64,000 nucleotides of DNA. Origin: Antedon mediterranea (Eukaryota; Echinodermata; Crinoidea; Comatulida; Antedonidae). Below are positions 10,739 through 22,452 of this stretch, piece by piece; position 1 is the stretch's first letter, and the number at the start of each line of letters is the position of its first letter. Where the stretch lies: the NCBI RefSeq assembly GCF_964355755.1, contig NC_092670.1:14569201-14633200 (forward strand). Reading direction: 5' to 3'. The notes under the pieces are model-generated. The model made no database searches, was not told the origin of the DNA, and saw only the letters and a list, made by a program, of their open reading frames with translations. The position numbers and the translations under genes were made by a program.

Positions 10739-13678
10739 CTACGCCAGTACAATTGAACCATCTCGGAATGCGCCTTCAAAACTTTCCATTTTAACCTGAA
10801 AAGAGAAAGAATAGATATATGAAGACAACCTAGTTATACATGTACAGTACATTGTTTTAACAGGATTAACATTTTAAAGAATTCGCACCACTTCAGTCCA
10901 TAGTATTGTTTTAAAGTGATGGGTTTAATTACACAACCCATTATGGACAGTGCGTATTGTGTTGTTACTTACCTGGTGATAACTACAAATACCCAGTGTT
11001 TCCCAAAGACAGGCATGACTAACTCGGAAAAATAGAATCGTCGTTTTTATCTATGAAAACTCACCATAATCGATTTCCTGATCAGTGCTTTCTTTGTGCC
11101 ATTTTTGTTCGTCTGCGCAACTGTTGTCATGGCTCTGGATGAGAAGTAAGTAGTAATCTCCCAGTCTTCGCAGTCGCCAAACAGCTGCTTTTGAATCTCT
11201 TTATTCTCCAAAGCCCTCAGGAACTGTTCATAACATTCTTCCCCCTCTCTACCACTGGTCGCTGTTGACACGTACGTATGTGACCCTTCGTTTAGGTACC
11301 GCCACTTAATATTCTCTAGGCCTGGTTCGTTTAAAAACCGAGGGAAATGATTTGTATAGTAGGATGGTGCCAGTCTCCACCCGCCACCTGGCCATTTAGG
11401 TCCTGCTGTTCCATACACGTTCAACACACACATGTAATCGGTGCTGGGTAAGGTGGCACATTCGTTTTGCAAGTCTTCGATCGCTACGTTGTACTGTTGA
11501 AATAATAGAGATACAATACAAGTAACTTCCGTCAGTTCATAATGATACCTGGTGAAACCGATAAATGCCCTCATAGAGCAATGGCACCCCTCATATGAAA
11601 TTTAATACTGTAATAACCAGTTTACTCGTTTTTTTGTCCCGTGATTTACAGATACAGAAATGTTCAAACTGAATATATTAACCGCCAATTTTAAACATTC
11701 AATTTACCTTGTGTTGTTGAGCCTGAGACATGACTGACGGAAGTGACCTCTTGTCAATAACGTCATCAAATGCTGCCACGTCAGCATCTCCATCACCGAC
11801 AGTAAAAGCTGTTACTACAGTGGAGGCATCATCATCACCACCACCGGCACCACCGCCGTCCATCAAACTATCCATCAGTGTAGTTACACTCTATAAAATA
11901 TATTTGATATTTCATTTATTTTGTGTTACCATAAAATACTCTGTTTAACCTATAGGTCTATTATAGACAGAAATGTTCGTTAGGTCTGGGAAAAAACAGT
12001 TAACTTGACGCTCATCAGGAACTTTTATAATGGCATTGTTATAAATATATAATAACTCAATTTTATCAAATAATTAAATTTGAATTGATATTTGTTATTG
12101 ACAGGTAAAACCTTAACCTTTGTTTGGTTGAGGAAATAATTCATTAAAAAAAAATAATATTGACCAACTCTGATACGTTAACAATTCAATTTACAGCAAG
12201 ATGTTGAAACCATCAAGTCGTTTATCATGTTTTATTTTGAAATATGTGAAGATATACATTCTCTGGTAAACTACTGGTAGTTTTATTATTGCTAAAGAAT
12301 CTCGCTACATACATTTTTGTACGCAAGTGAGTAACTTTTACGGGATGATGCTCTAGTGTTTTTCTGCAGCCATGCTTGGTTACATTAGTGAATGAATTTC
12401 ACGGATGACATCATCTTCAAGGTTTGACATGTGGCCCTGTGGCATGATTCTGTCAGTTTACGGTCAAGGTCTCTTTCAGTTTATTTCAAGGTTACGTAGT
12501 AATTGTAGATAATTATTTTTGGAATATTAATACATTTTAACACCAGAATGATTTTTGGTTTCTGTTTCTAGTAGGCCCACTCATGCATGCTGTAGGCCTA
12601 TAATCTATATAAATTGTTTCACTTGTATTCCTTGTAACACTACTAACACAAAAACCAGGAGATTTGCCTTTGTGATAATGAGGACATTTTGGTTACGTAT
12701 TAATATAATACATATCATTATTTTCAATAATGATTTAGTAGAATCATATCTTGATGTTTTCCTTTAATAGGCCACCATTGAAAAATTTGTTATAGTTTTA
12801 TATTATCAATCGAAAGCAATTTATTCCATAAAACTAAGGATATGTACAAACATTTCATCAAAAAGTTACGGAAAGGAAACTCAAAATAAGAAAGGCTTTT
12901 AAGTCAAGACCCCTAAAAAATCAATAAGGTATTAATAAGAAGTTATTTATAATAACAACAAAAACAAACAAAAGAACAAAAAAAAAAGAAATTGTAATAA
13001 AGAGTCTCTACTAACCTGCGTGTCCGTGTCCTTATTACGATCAGACGCGTAATATGAAGAATGAATCGAAGGTGGGGCTGAAGAAGCGGGAATTGACCCA
13101 TGGTCGTCTGCATGCGATTCTTCTCTAATTGTCTCCAGACCTTCTTCTTCGTCCTCGCCATCTGCATCACTAAAACCATCAACATTGTTTCCAATGGAGT
13201 TCACCATCTTGTCATTAGTACCGACATCGGCTCCTGATATTGGATTTTTAATCAGAATTGTGCGTCTGGAAACCGCCTTGCCGGTGATGGAATCAACCTT
13301 CGCCAAGAACACCATGCAGAAGAAATCTTTGGTTTTTCCAAACCCTTTGATACTGCTTGCTTCTGTCGATATGCTGTGTACTAAATTACGATACAACTTC
13401 TTCGCTTCGAATTGTGTTATGTATTTCGAGACATACATGTGGGCTGAGCTGGTTGATACGTGCATAAATGTAACCATATCGCTGTCAAGCTTCTCGGTAA
13501 AATCTAAAGGAATCCCATTCACCAGACGTGGAAAAGTTTTATTGTAGTCATCTCCACGCATAAAAAGACCGCTTCCAGGCCGAGCATTGATCTCAATTTG
13601 GTACCGAGCCAATTTTCGGTTTGTAGGTGGTTTCTCCTCGGATAGTTTTCGAAGGTTTGTCTTGAAGATCGGATCCAT
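10739..13678 (-). CDS. Unknown protein with two related ~130-residue modules (four exons, copy 1)
   Basis: Exons on the minus strand are 13016-13678, 11708-11890, 11065-11493 and 10739-10795, all phase 0 with GT-AG borders, giving 443 aa. The ATG at 13678 (MDPIFKTNLRK) is used because it is shared with the second copy; an upstream ATG at 13702 is not. Residues ~20-155 (exon 1) and ~283-430 (exons 3-4) align with each other: YNKTFPRLVNG with YTNHFPRFLNE, HMYVSKYITQFEAKKLYRNL with HTYVSTATSGREGEECYEQF, and RRTILIKN with RKSIMVKM. An acidic linker (DADGEDEEEGLETIREE) and a Gly/Asp-rich exon 2 separate them. No signal peptide or membrane segment is visible. I do not recognise the family; a distant raftlin-like pattern is possible but unproven. 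The gene converges on XRCC5. Confidence 0.8.
11891..13015 (-). other. Intron 1 of the two-module gene
   Basis: This AT-rich intron is conserved in copy 2 (59649-60792). A short frame starting MPQGHMSNLEDDVIREIHSL (about 12380-12450) lies between AG and GT, but its frame does not fit the phase-0 neighbours. Confidence 0.55.
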
Positions 13679-15466
13679 TTTGTAAAATCTAAACATTAAC
13701 AATAAACCTCACAATATTAATTGTTGCTCTTAATTGTTTTATTTATCAATTATCCCTTCTTTATGACTGGATTAAATGTTTGTGGTACTGCTATTCAAAA
13801 TGGTCTGGTTAAGAGATTAAACGTAATTGAAGTAAAGGAAAGTTAAAATAAAAATAAATATAGGCCTATACCTAAAATGACAAATATGTACATAATATTT
13901 ATACAAAGTTTACAAGTTATTTCTAAACGAAAAGTAGATAAACCACGTATATACATAAAAATGGCAAGTCAGCACGTTATAGATTATTCTAAAAATTCTA
14001 AAATTAAATTATTATTCAAAACAATTGTAAACCCACCTTCGGGAGTAAACACTAACTATTGTTTATGAAGATCCCTCCGGCCCGGCACGTAGTCCGTTAC
14101 ACTCGCGTCAAGTTTGAACGAATGAATGTTAATGGACAGTAACGCGCTATAATACGAAATGGCGCTTGTTTCCTTTTTTATCTCAAACCATACCCGAAAA
14201 GGAACAGACACTAACTGTTTTGTTTGTAAGCAATAACCCAAGTGATTAAAGAGTATCATCCGTATTCATGAAATCCAAAGGAATCATTCATTTGGAAAAT
14301 CTCAAGGTGTTGCGATATTGTAACGGATTGCGTAGATGATGTTTTTATAGTTATCAGACGCATGGGTGCATTTTGCTTGACCTTGGATCTATTGCAGGAG
14401 CATGCACCACATAAACTGCCCGAATAAAGCTGGGCAAAAACACTATCGCATTATTATGCTATTTCCACCCCCCCCCCCCCCCCCAAAAAAAAAAAACAAC
14501 ACGTATTTTTACAGTTGAAACAAATCCTTATTTGAGATTTATATGAAATCGAGATCAATTCTATTTGATTGGGTCATAATATTGCGACGAAAACTTTCAG
14601 AGGCTTTCGATCAATATGATAGCAGCTTTGTTTTAGATACAAGCAATTGTTGCAATCCAGTTACTAATTGATGAATTTAGGTTACTAGAAAGGTGTGAAA
14701 AAAATCATACATTTACTTTACAAACAATTTTTTTTATTACAATTTATATTTAAAAAAATGACAATTCCATTCTCATGTAAGGAATGTTTTTAAAGAAAAT
14801 TCGTATTGGTTTATCCAGGTGAATAGTAGTAGCATGGAGGTATATATAACTCTAGTAGAGCATACGACTCTGCTTACGGGTAATACTTAGTTCAGAGTGA
14901 CTGCACTTAGCAGGACTGTGTACATAAGTATGATGACTCCTACTGTTAGATCATGGAGGTATGGTAGTAGTAACTACTACAATTGTAATGATATTAATTT
15001 TTAAAATGTCAAAGCAATTTCTGTTTTCAGTAGTAGTACGGTATGTTAACAAAAAATAAGCACCATTTTGAGTCTGTCCTCAGCATTTGGACAATTTTCC
15101 CACACATTGATAATCTACGTGACACAAAAAATACATGTATCAACAATTCAAGATTCAAGAAATGTTATTGGTTTTGCTTGATATAATTAAGACAATAAAA
15201 CAACTAAGCAAAAATACATCAAATCGCAAATGGCAATGTTAAAATACTATTAAAATGTTAGAATACTGTTTAAAAAAACTATTAAAAATAAGCACCATAC
15301 AAAAATACATTATCTCTAATATATTCTGATGATTTAAGAAATATGATCATTAATAATATCTTTCAATAATATAATTCGTGAATCAATCCATGTTTGGATT
15401 ACAGAGGTTTCTTTTTTATTTCCCCACAGTGTTTGATTGTTCATTTCACTTAACTTTAAGGGTTCC
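13679..15466. other. Upstream region of the two-module gene
   Basis: A GC-richer, CpG-containing patch around 14035-14330 ends, on the minus strand, in CTCCCGAAG|GTGGGTTTAC. This is a plausible non-coding first exon with its donor and promoter. A poly-C tract (about 14467-14485) is followed by poly-A. The segment 14833-14967, bracketed by repeats of CATGGAGGTAT, is absent from copy 2. The rest is AT-rich without a visible gene. Confidence 0.4.
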
Positions 15467-16400
15467 TTACAAGTGTGGTATATCATTAGCATAGTTCACT
15501 ATACTTGTCATACCAAAGCTGATATCTATTGAGAATAGATATTTTTGTTGAACTAATTTCCATTTTTCTGGATCAGGACTTGATAACCCCTTGACCAAAT
15601 TTAATTTCAATGATTTAATCGTATTGTTAAAATTGGTTAAATTGATGCCGCCATTATTTACAATTAAAAATGATTTGGTTAATTTCATTGATTAATGTTT
15701 TGGAATGCCAATAATGCTGGCATAGGCCTATATTAACCTTGGCATTGCTAATGTTTTTATTACGGTTACTTTAACAAATAAAGTTAGATTTCTTTCCCAA
15801 AATTAAATTTTGAGTAGAGTTTTTTCAAAAAATATTTACCTTTTCAACCCAATTTTTTAATAACATTTTCCCCTGTTATATAAAAAAAAAATGCCTAAAA
15901 AACATGACTGGTTCTTTTACCCGTTGAATTTCGAATGGTTAACTTAAGTTTTCTTTACTTGAACCAATCCACATTCCTGCAACTTTGCAAAAAGAATATA
16001 CCTCACCTAGACAAGCCTTTACACTTTTAACATCTCAAAAATAAATGTGTCATCAGCTAATTGTGCAATTTTGATTTCTTGGTACCTATTTACAGTCACT
16101 ATTGGTACATTTATACCTTTACACATTGTTTCTAATGTTAGACCATTCAACGGTTGATATAAAAAGAAGTGCAACTGGAGGGATCCTTGTCTAATACCAC
16201 CATTCATATTAAAACTTTTTGATAACCAGTCATTATTTATGGTAATAGACTCACTTTTACAATATAAAGTTTTCACCCATTTAATGAAATCCTTACCAAA
16301 ACCAAATGTTGACAATGACTTAATTAAAAATGATCAATTGAATCGAATGCCGTAGCAAATTCCAAAAGAACCCCTTACTTATAATTCTGCTTATCAGTAT
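15467..16400 (-). pseudogene. LINE ORF2 relic (L1/Tx1-like reverse transcriptase)
   Basis: Minus-strand fragments keep reverse-transcriptase signatures: FIKWVKTLYCKSESITINN, GGIRQGSLQ and KIAQLADDTFIF (16019-16315), then NNGGINLTNFNNTIKSL and EKWKLVQQKYLFS (15467-15688) from the C-terminal region. The YXDD-type motif reads ADDT. Frames are broken between the parts. The fragment resembles the better preserved element at 52141-56096 and recurs at 63143-64000. It is inactive. Confidence 0.8.
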
Positions 16401-16975
16401 ATTCTAGAATGTCTTCAACAAGCCAATTCTTTCCAGCAAATATCCCTCTGGCTCATTATTGTAACATACGTGCATGTTGCATTTGTGCGGATAACCTAAC
16501 TATAGTAAATGACGAGTTCAAATCATCTAGTTTTATACAAGTTCAATTGGAATCCGATGAATATTTTCCACAAATTCATCAAAATTATTTGGTTTTTACT
16601 GTTTGATCCACCACAGCATACCGGTACTTCATAGTTGGTACATTCACCAACAGCGATAACCATGATTACAACAATCACACGCGCAAAACCATTGATAAAA
16701 GCCAGCTGTAATAAAGAAAAATTCTGAATTCACATGTGTAAATGTTTTCAAGGCAAAAGAGTGTGTGAACAGGGGTAACCATCTATGTACGGGCAAGCAA
16801 TGTAGGCCTACACATTACCGGTAGTAGAATTTATATTCAGTGTGTTATAGCCATTATCAGAAATGACTTTTCTACTAGAATCACAGAGTGAGTCGGTTGC
16901 GACCTATTGTCAATGAACTTGCAATATAAGTGTTATGTATGTATGATATATATAGCCACAAATGAAAAACCTCAC

Positions 16976-17128
16976 TCTTACATGTAGGATATGATGAGCT
17001 GTAGTCTGCCTGGTTACAAAATATTACTGTTTCTTCTTCTGGAAATGTAACACCAAAACTATCACAACATGTAGTAATGTTTCCTTCATATTCACCATTT
17101 ACAACACGGATTTTTGACGAACATGTCG
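16976..17128 (-). CDS. Divergent sushi (CCP) exon at the 3' side of the CCP gene
   Basis: A phase 1-1 exon bounded by a TTTACAG acceptor and a GTGAGG donor encodes about 51 residues: ATCSSKIRVVNGEYEGN, then an extra cysteine pair region (TTCCDSFG), then TVIFCNQADYSSSYPTCK. Spacing follows the upstream CCP exons but the sequence is much more diverged. It may be a further domain of the same gene, separated by the inserted TIR element, or belong to a neighbour. A hydrophobic frame (ARVIVVIMVIAVG, about 16600-16720) lies downstream after a good acceptor, but its phase does not match this exon. Confidence 0.6.
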
Positions 17129-18222
17129 CTGTAAAGATATGAAAGATACAGTTTAATTTCTATCAAAAGCACGTAGACCTACAATGTGAACTGGGGAAAG
17201 GTCACGGATTTAAAAAGTTTAGGAACATAAGGACAAGTAATTTACATATGACCGGTGATATATTTCTATTCTTTGTTTTATAGTAATTATTATTACTAGA
17301 TGGTTCTCGAATACATAGTAGGCCTACTGTAATTTCAAATGTACGTACCGCAGGAAAATAATACATGTTGTTTACAGGAACGAATAAATAGACACGGTGA
17401 TTTATGTACTCAACTAAAATTAGTACCCTCGGAATTACTTCCGAAAGAGAAACTTGTCACATAATTGTTTGAGTCAAATTTAAACAAATTTAATTTGTGT
17501 TTTGTATGTATAAATATATCCCATTTAGTAACGAAATATTAATTGTTTTTATGTTTTACAAATAATATACCACTAAACACAGTAAAACATTGCGACAATA
17601 CTTTGTTGAAACTGTCACCCTCATAGTCGATTGAAATAGTACAGTACATGTAACGATGCGATACATCACTACGACGTTTATATATTTTTTTTGTAATTAC
17701 AGTATCTATATATAAATTTACGTAAGGGCAAAATTCGGTAAATCGCGCCTTAATTCTAGAATTTTTACTCGATGGTATATAAAGTTGGTTCGTACTTTCG
17801 GTACTGATTTTAACAACCTGATGTAACTCTGTTTACTAATTAAATTAAGTTAGATAATTAGTTATTGACGATTAAAACGAATTTAGGTTCAACGATTTGC
17901 CCCAAATAGGGGTGTTTTCCGATCGTGGTATACACTGTCTAATGGATGTCCATCTTGAAAAATACCCGCCAGAAAAATGCGAGGAGGCTTCGCATTTTCC
18001 TATCTCCTCCTACGATAATTGTTTCTAATAGCTGAAAACCGGTTGAACAGCTAGAGTACAGCATCATAATGTTGAAGACAGGCCGATTTTCTTAAAAAAT
18101 ACTATTTTGATAGATTTAATATACGATTATACAAATTATTGATTTGCGATGAATGGAACATCCCAATCTCTCACTCTGCCAGAGTTTGGTTTAACACAAG
18201 TAGGTAAATTTATGAGCCCTTG

Positions 18223-18268
18223 GTTTAACCATGGAGAAATAAGTTAACTTATTTCTCCATGGTTAAAC
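18223..18268. repeat. 46-bp perfect palindrome inside the transposon end
   Basis: The sequence is exactly self-complementary around GTTAAC (centre 18245/18246). The homologous place in the copies near 50460 and 51280 lacks about 40 bp of it and reads TTGGTTTAACACA in inverse orientation, so it is a late insertion or inverted duplication flanked by GGTTTAAC/GGTTAAAC. Confidence 0.9.
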
Positions 18269-18953
18269 ACATATGGTAGGTAAATATATGGGCCCTTTGA
18301 GAATAAACTTGCAATACATTGACAATACTGTAAATTAAATACCTATTAACTATTTTTTGTCCTCATTTGAATCGAGCATTTCTTACTGTGAATGTTCGTA
18401 CTGTTAGATGTAATATAAAAATATACAAATAAACTTGATTACTGAGATTGTGGATAGGCTCTACTGTTAGATATACAAATAAACTTTATACTGACAAATG
18501 TTATACTGTATTTAGAGGTATATTATTTATAGGCCTATAAAACATGAAAAAAATATTTCGTTACTGAGTGGATAAAGAATATATTTAAAAATTGTTCCTC
18601 TTTGTACCTATCCGCTTTCCCATCCCTCAACCCTAATGTTACATACAAAACACAAATTCAAAAATTTGGACTCATTTTGTGGTAAGTTTCTCCTTCGGAA
18701 GTAATTCCCAGGGTGCTAATTTTAGTTGACTACATAAATCACAGTGTCTATTTATTCGTTCCTGGCTCGGGCTCAGTATATTAGCAACATTAGGAAATGA
18801 AAATTCTCAAAAACAAATGTTGACGAAACATTTTATAATTGTTACTAAACTAAAGTGCAACATCTATATTTACTTCTCTGTTATTTTCCTCACATAATAT
18901 TTATCAATGTAAAATTGTCAACAAAATGAATGATCGCAACTGGAATCGTGGTT

Positions 18954-21900
18954 GTAACCTACGTTACATGTTTTATTTTCGACTTTCAATGTAAACGATT
19001 ATAAAGGCAACAATATTATATTTCTATGAATATGAAACTATAAAATAGTGTATGTAATCAAACAAAAACATGTATAATAACTTACATATTGTTACATTCA
19101 CTAATACATATTGTATTTTATAGTTTATACTTTATTAACATCCATAATAAAATGAGTCGTCAATCAAAGGTTGTTGTTGATTTCTTGTATGTCCGCATAC
19201 ATTCCTGTCTTAAATTCACATAAAATAACACTCATTATTGTACTCTATTAAATAGTCATATGACAAAACTGGTGTTATCTTTCTTAGAAAATGTTTACTG
19301 TGTTACAATTGAGTAACGTAAATTACGTATTCAGTAACGTAAATTACTGAATTGAAAGATGAATTCGTCATCAAAATAGTTAAATAAAAACAACATTTGT
19401 AACTTTTAACAATAAACCTCATTGGTATTTTAGATCATTGCCATCACTTTAGTAGGCAAACAGATTATATGTTTCATTAAATCATCCTTTTTTTATTTTC
19501 TATTAATTCAATGCATATTTTATATGTATAATATATATTTATTCATAAAAACTCCCATATGAAAATGTAAATTAGGGAGTTTTATAATGCTAGTGTACAT
19601 ACTATTGTTTTGGTTAATATGATTATTATTATTTATTATAATTCTGTGAACTTTACAGTTGCTTGGCCTAATGCTTATATCAGTCTCAACTTTCTTAGTA
19701 ACGTAAGTTACATTTCCTTTAATGTTTCAATTAATTGATTTGATTGCTTCATCGGGGCTTGTGATTGTGATCACACCTAGAGATTTTAATACGTTTAACT
19801 GAAGGGCAAAGTTCTGATGTTTTTGGCAAAGACTTGTGTTTCTTGCTGTGAATTTGACACGTTTAATATTAGCATTTCTTTGTCGGATTTTCTTAAACGA
19901 GGAAAAAGAAACCTTCCGCCGTTGCTCGGGATTTTCACTTTTGTACTTGGCAAACAAGTTCATCGTGTAATCATTGAGGTATCTTATCTGGCGTTTTTCT
20001 TTGGTAGAAGATGTTTTGCAGACATCATCCTGGAGTTGTCATCTCTTTCCATGAAGCCTAATACTTCATTATGAAGAACTCCCCACGCCTTTTTTACATA
20101 CTTCGCATCTGTGATTCCTTGCTTTTTCGTCTTGGATAGGTTACGTTGACCAAGGCCCGACTCCCTTGAAACACGCGCGATTAACCTGTATTTTTTGATT
20201 ATCTTTCCAGATAGAACATTGCTAATCATTCTTCTGGCCTTCTGCCCTTGATTTATCTCTGTGCTCTCTCTTATTTCATCGAGCAGTGCATGTGAAAGCA
20301 GGAGTTGTTTTTCAACCCTTTGGGTACTGATCTTGGTGACATACCTAGAAAATTGGAAATTACATCAATACTAAATTAAGTACGGTTTAGAATATTTAAA
20401 TATTATCTCAATTGATATGTTCAGGAAGATAATGGTTTAAGCGGCATGTAATGGGCAGAAAAAGAAAATACGTATATTCACATCACCATACACGACATGG
20501 AACAAGTTATCAATTATAAGGCCTTGAGTACATTTTGTGGATATTTGCTCTATATTATAAATAGCCAATATTATCATTATTAATAATAATTATGCGTGAA
20601 TAAAACAGTACATTCATTCGTGACCTACCTGCATTTCGTAAATCCTGATTTGCTTTCGATCTTGGAGAGTCAGTACTACTCATGGACGAGTCATGACTGG
20701 TAGATGGGATGCAATTCTTATTTACTTTCTTCAAAGCTCTTTCATAGCGCTTGTTTATGGTTTTTTTTTTGTATGGTCATTTTCTGTAACTCCAGATTTA
20801 ATTTTTCGATGCGACGATGGGCTCGACTTAGTGCTCTGCCAACACGTTTTCGAGTAGAAATACGTCTCTTAAACGACATCTTGATGCGTAGAGGAGAAGT
20901 TGGTGACACCACATCGGAAGTTATGGCTGAATCATCATTACTACTACTAGGTTCGTCAGCTTCTTCTGGGTGTTGTACTTGTAGTTGGGCTTGAACTTGC
21001 TTCACGTACCTTCAATGTTTCTGTACTCTTCTTTTCACCGTCGCTCTCCGTGCATTTCTATCTTTTGTTGTAAGTTCTGCTGACGGAACATAGTATTTCA
21101 TTACACGTCTTGCTTCTGCTTGCAAGTACTCTGCTCCTCGCTTCTCTTTTTGTCGTTCCCGATACGCTGCCTGAATCTTGGCTTGTGACTTTACCATTAT
21201 CACCAGTGTCACCTAGTGTTTAACAAAATGTATTAGTATTAAATCGAAATAAACAAATATTAAACTATATTTTTACATTTTAAATAACCATAATGTAAAA
21301 AAATACATTGACTTTGTATGTAGTAAATTATGTAACTTACGTTACCATGAACTTACTATTAATACTTGTGAGTATCGATATTACAATGAAACAAGATGTA
21401 TCCAGGTACATGACATACGTTTGACAATGAATATTCATAAACATATATACACAGATATTATCTTAATATCATTGCTATGTTCGGTAATGTTACAACAACA
21501 TAGACATACAACATCAATGTGAAACTTACGTTACCATAGTATCAAGGGCAATGAAACTTCCCATAAAATAACCCTAAATAAAATCAACTCCGGTTGGAGG
21601 TAATGTTCATTATTGCCTGTATAATATAACTTAAATTATTTGAATATACTGAGTAGAAAAAAAACAAGACGTCTTAGAAATGAGGTATATAAAATGGTAA
21701 CCTACGTTACATGTAGTGTAATTTACGTTACGTTGTTGCCTATGCTAGCTTACTAGTGTAAATTGTACAATGTAATAACATACTTGCATATCTGTCTAAT
21801 TTCCTAAATTATAAACATTAGGAAAGTTGTTCTAAATGATCTTTAGTGAATTAAGCATTTGAATACTTACTAAAATATACTCGAAAATCTGATATATGAC

Positions 21901-22452
21901 GAATAAACTATGAAATTGTGAAGAAGTATTTATAAAAACGTGGTCAAAATTGCCGCTGTCTGCCGAATCACGTGGTTAAAACTTTTTATTGTATCAGAGG
22001 GCGTTTTCTTGATCATAAGAATATCTGTATTCCTTAGAAATGTCCACAATATTAAAACTCATCAGTAACAATATATATGGTAACGTAAGTTACCATAACG
22101 TAAATTTCAAATGAACTTCAAAGGCTCAAATAATTAAATCTTAAAACAACAACAAAATAATCAGTTTAAAATTAAACTTGACGTAACTAATCTTATAAAT
22201 TATTATAACATGTGTGTACACAAACCGGATCCTAAGAAGAAATGGGGTAACGTAGGTTACATAGCTTAACCAATCGTTTTTCATTAACACTTTCCAGGCA
22301 ATTTTATAACGTATTTACATTATATTTCATCCGCGCAAGCAATATAATCGTTATCAAGAGTACAAATCACATATAATACGAAGAAAAACACTTTTATAGG
22401 TAATTATTAATTGATATTTAATGCATTTTTTAAAGTCTGTAACGTAAGTTAC
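18954..22452. repeat. Iterated 14-bp palindromic motif GTAACGTAAGTTAC
   Basis: Copies lie at 18954-18967, 19313-19326, 19334-19347, 19698-19711, 21332-21345, 21521-21534 (one mismatch), 21697-21710, 21718-21731, 22080-22093, 22247-22260 and 22439-22452. The conserved frame is GTAAC-NTANN-TTAC, with the centre varying. Copies flank the decayed gene on both sides and avoid its coding part. Confidence 0.9.
19727..21212 (-). pseudogene. Decayed multi-exon transposon gene of unrecognised superfamily
   Basis: Minus-strand pieces run in order. A basic N-terminal part has AAYRERQKEKRGAEYLQAEA and VPSAELTTKDRNARR (21012-21212). A basic helical part, ALSRAHRRIEKLNLELQKMT, follows (20742-21005). Next comes KRYERALKKVNK, an intron (about 20347-20628), and KYVKKAWGVLHNEVLGFMER then DDNSRMMSA (19984-20229). 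The last part is NLFAKYKSENPEQRRKVSFS and NTSLCQKHQNFAL (19727-19963). A one-base shift in an A-run after LLPKK separates the last two, and another lies near 20761. Similar multicopy proteins occur in many invertebrate genomes, but I cannot name the superfamily. The C-terminal part seems lost. Confidence 0.6.

Noticed and set aside
10977-11049. Extension of exon 3 of the two-module gene to a GTAAGT donor
   Set aside because: Copy 1 has an in-frame TAA at about 11047, and that donor leaves phase 2, which does not fit the phase-0 last exon; the GTGAGT donor at 11064 fits both.
12380-12450. Possible extra exon MPQGHMSNLEDDVIREIHSL in the two-module gene
   Set aside because: Its frame requires phases that do not fit phase-0 exons 1 and 2, and the matching frame between AG and GT contains a stop.
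10739-13678. Naming the two-module gene as raftlin
   Set aside because: Only a vague similarity of pattern is seen; no diagnostic motif or N-terminal acylation signal (MG...C) is present.
16520-16720. Hydrophobic segment ARVIVVIMVIAVG after a good acceptor, a possible membrane anchor of the CCP protein
   Set aside because: The phase does not match the nearest CCP exon and no joining exon is seen.
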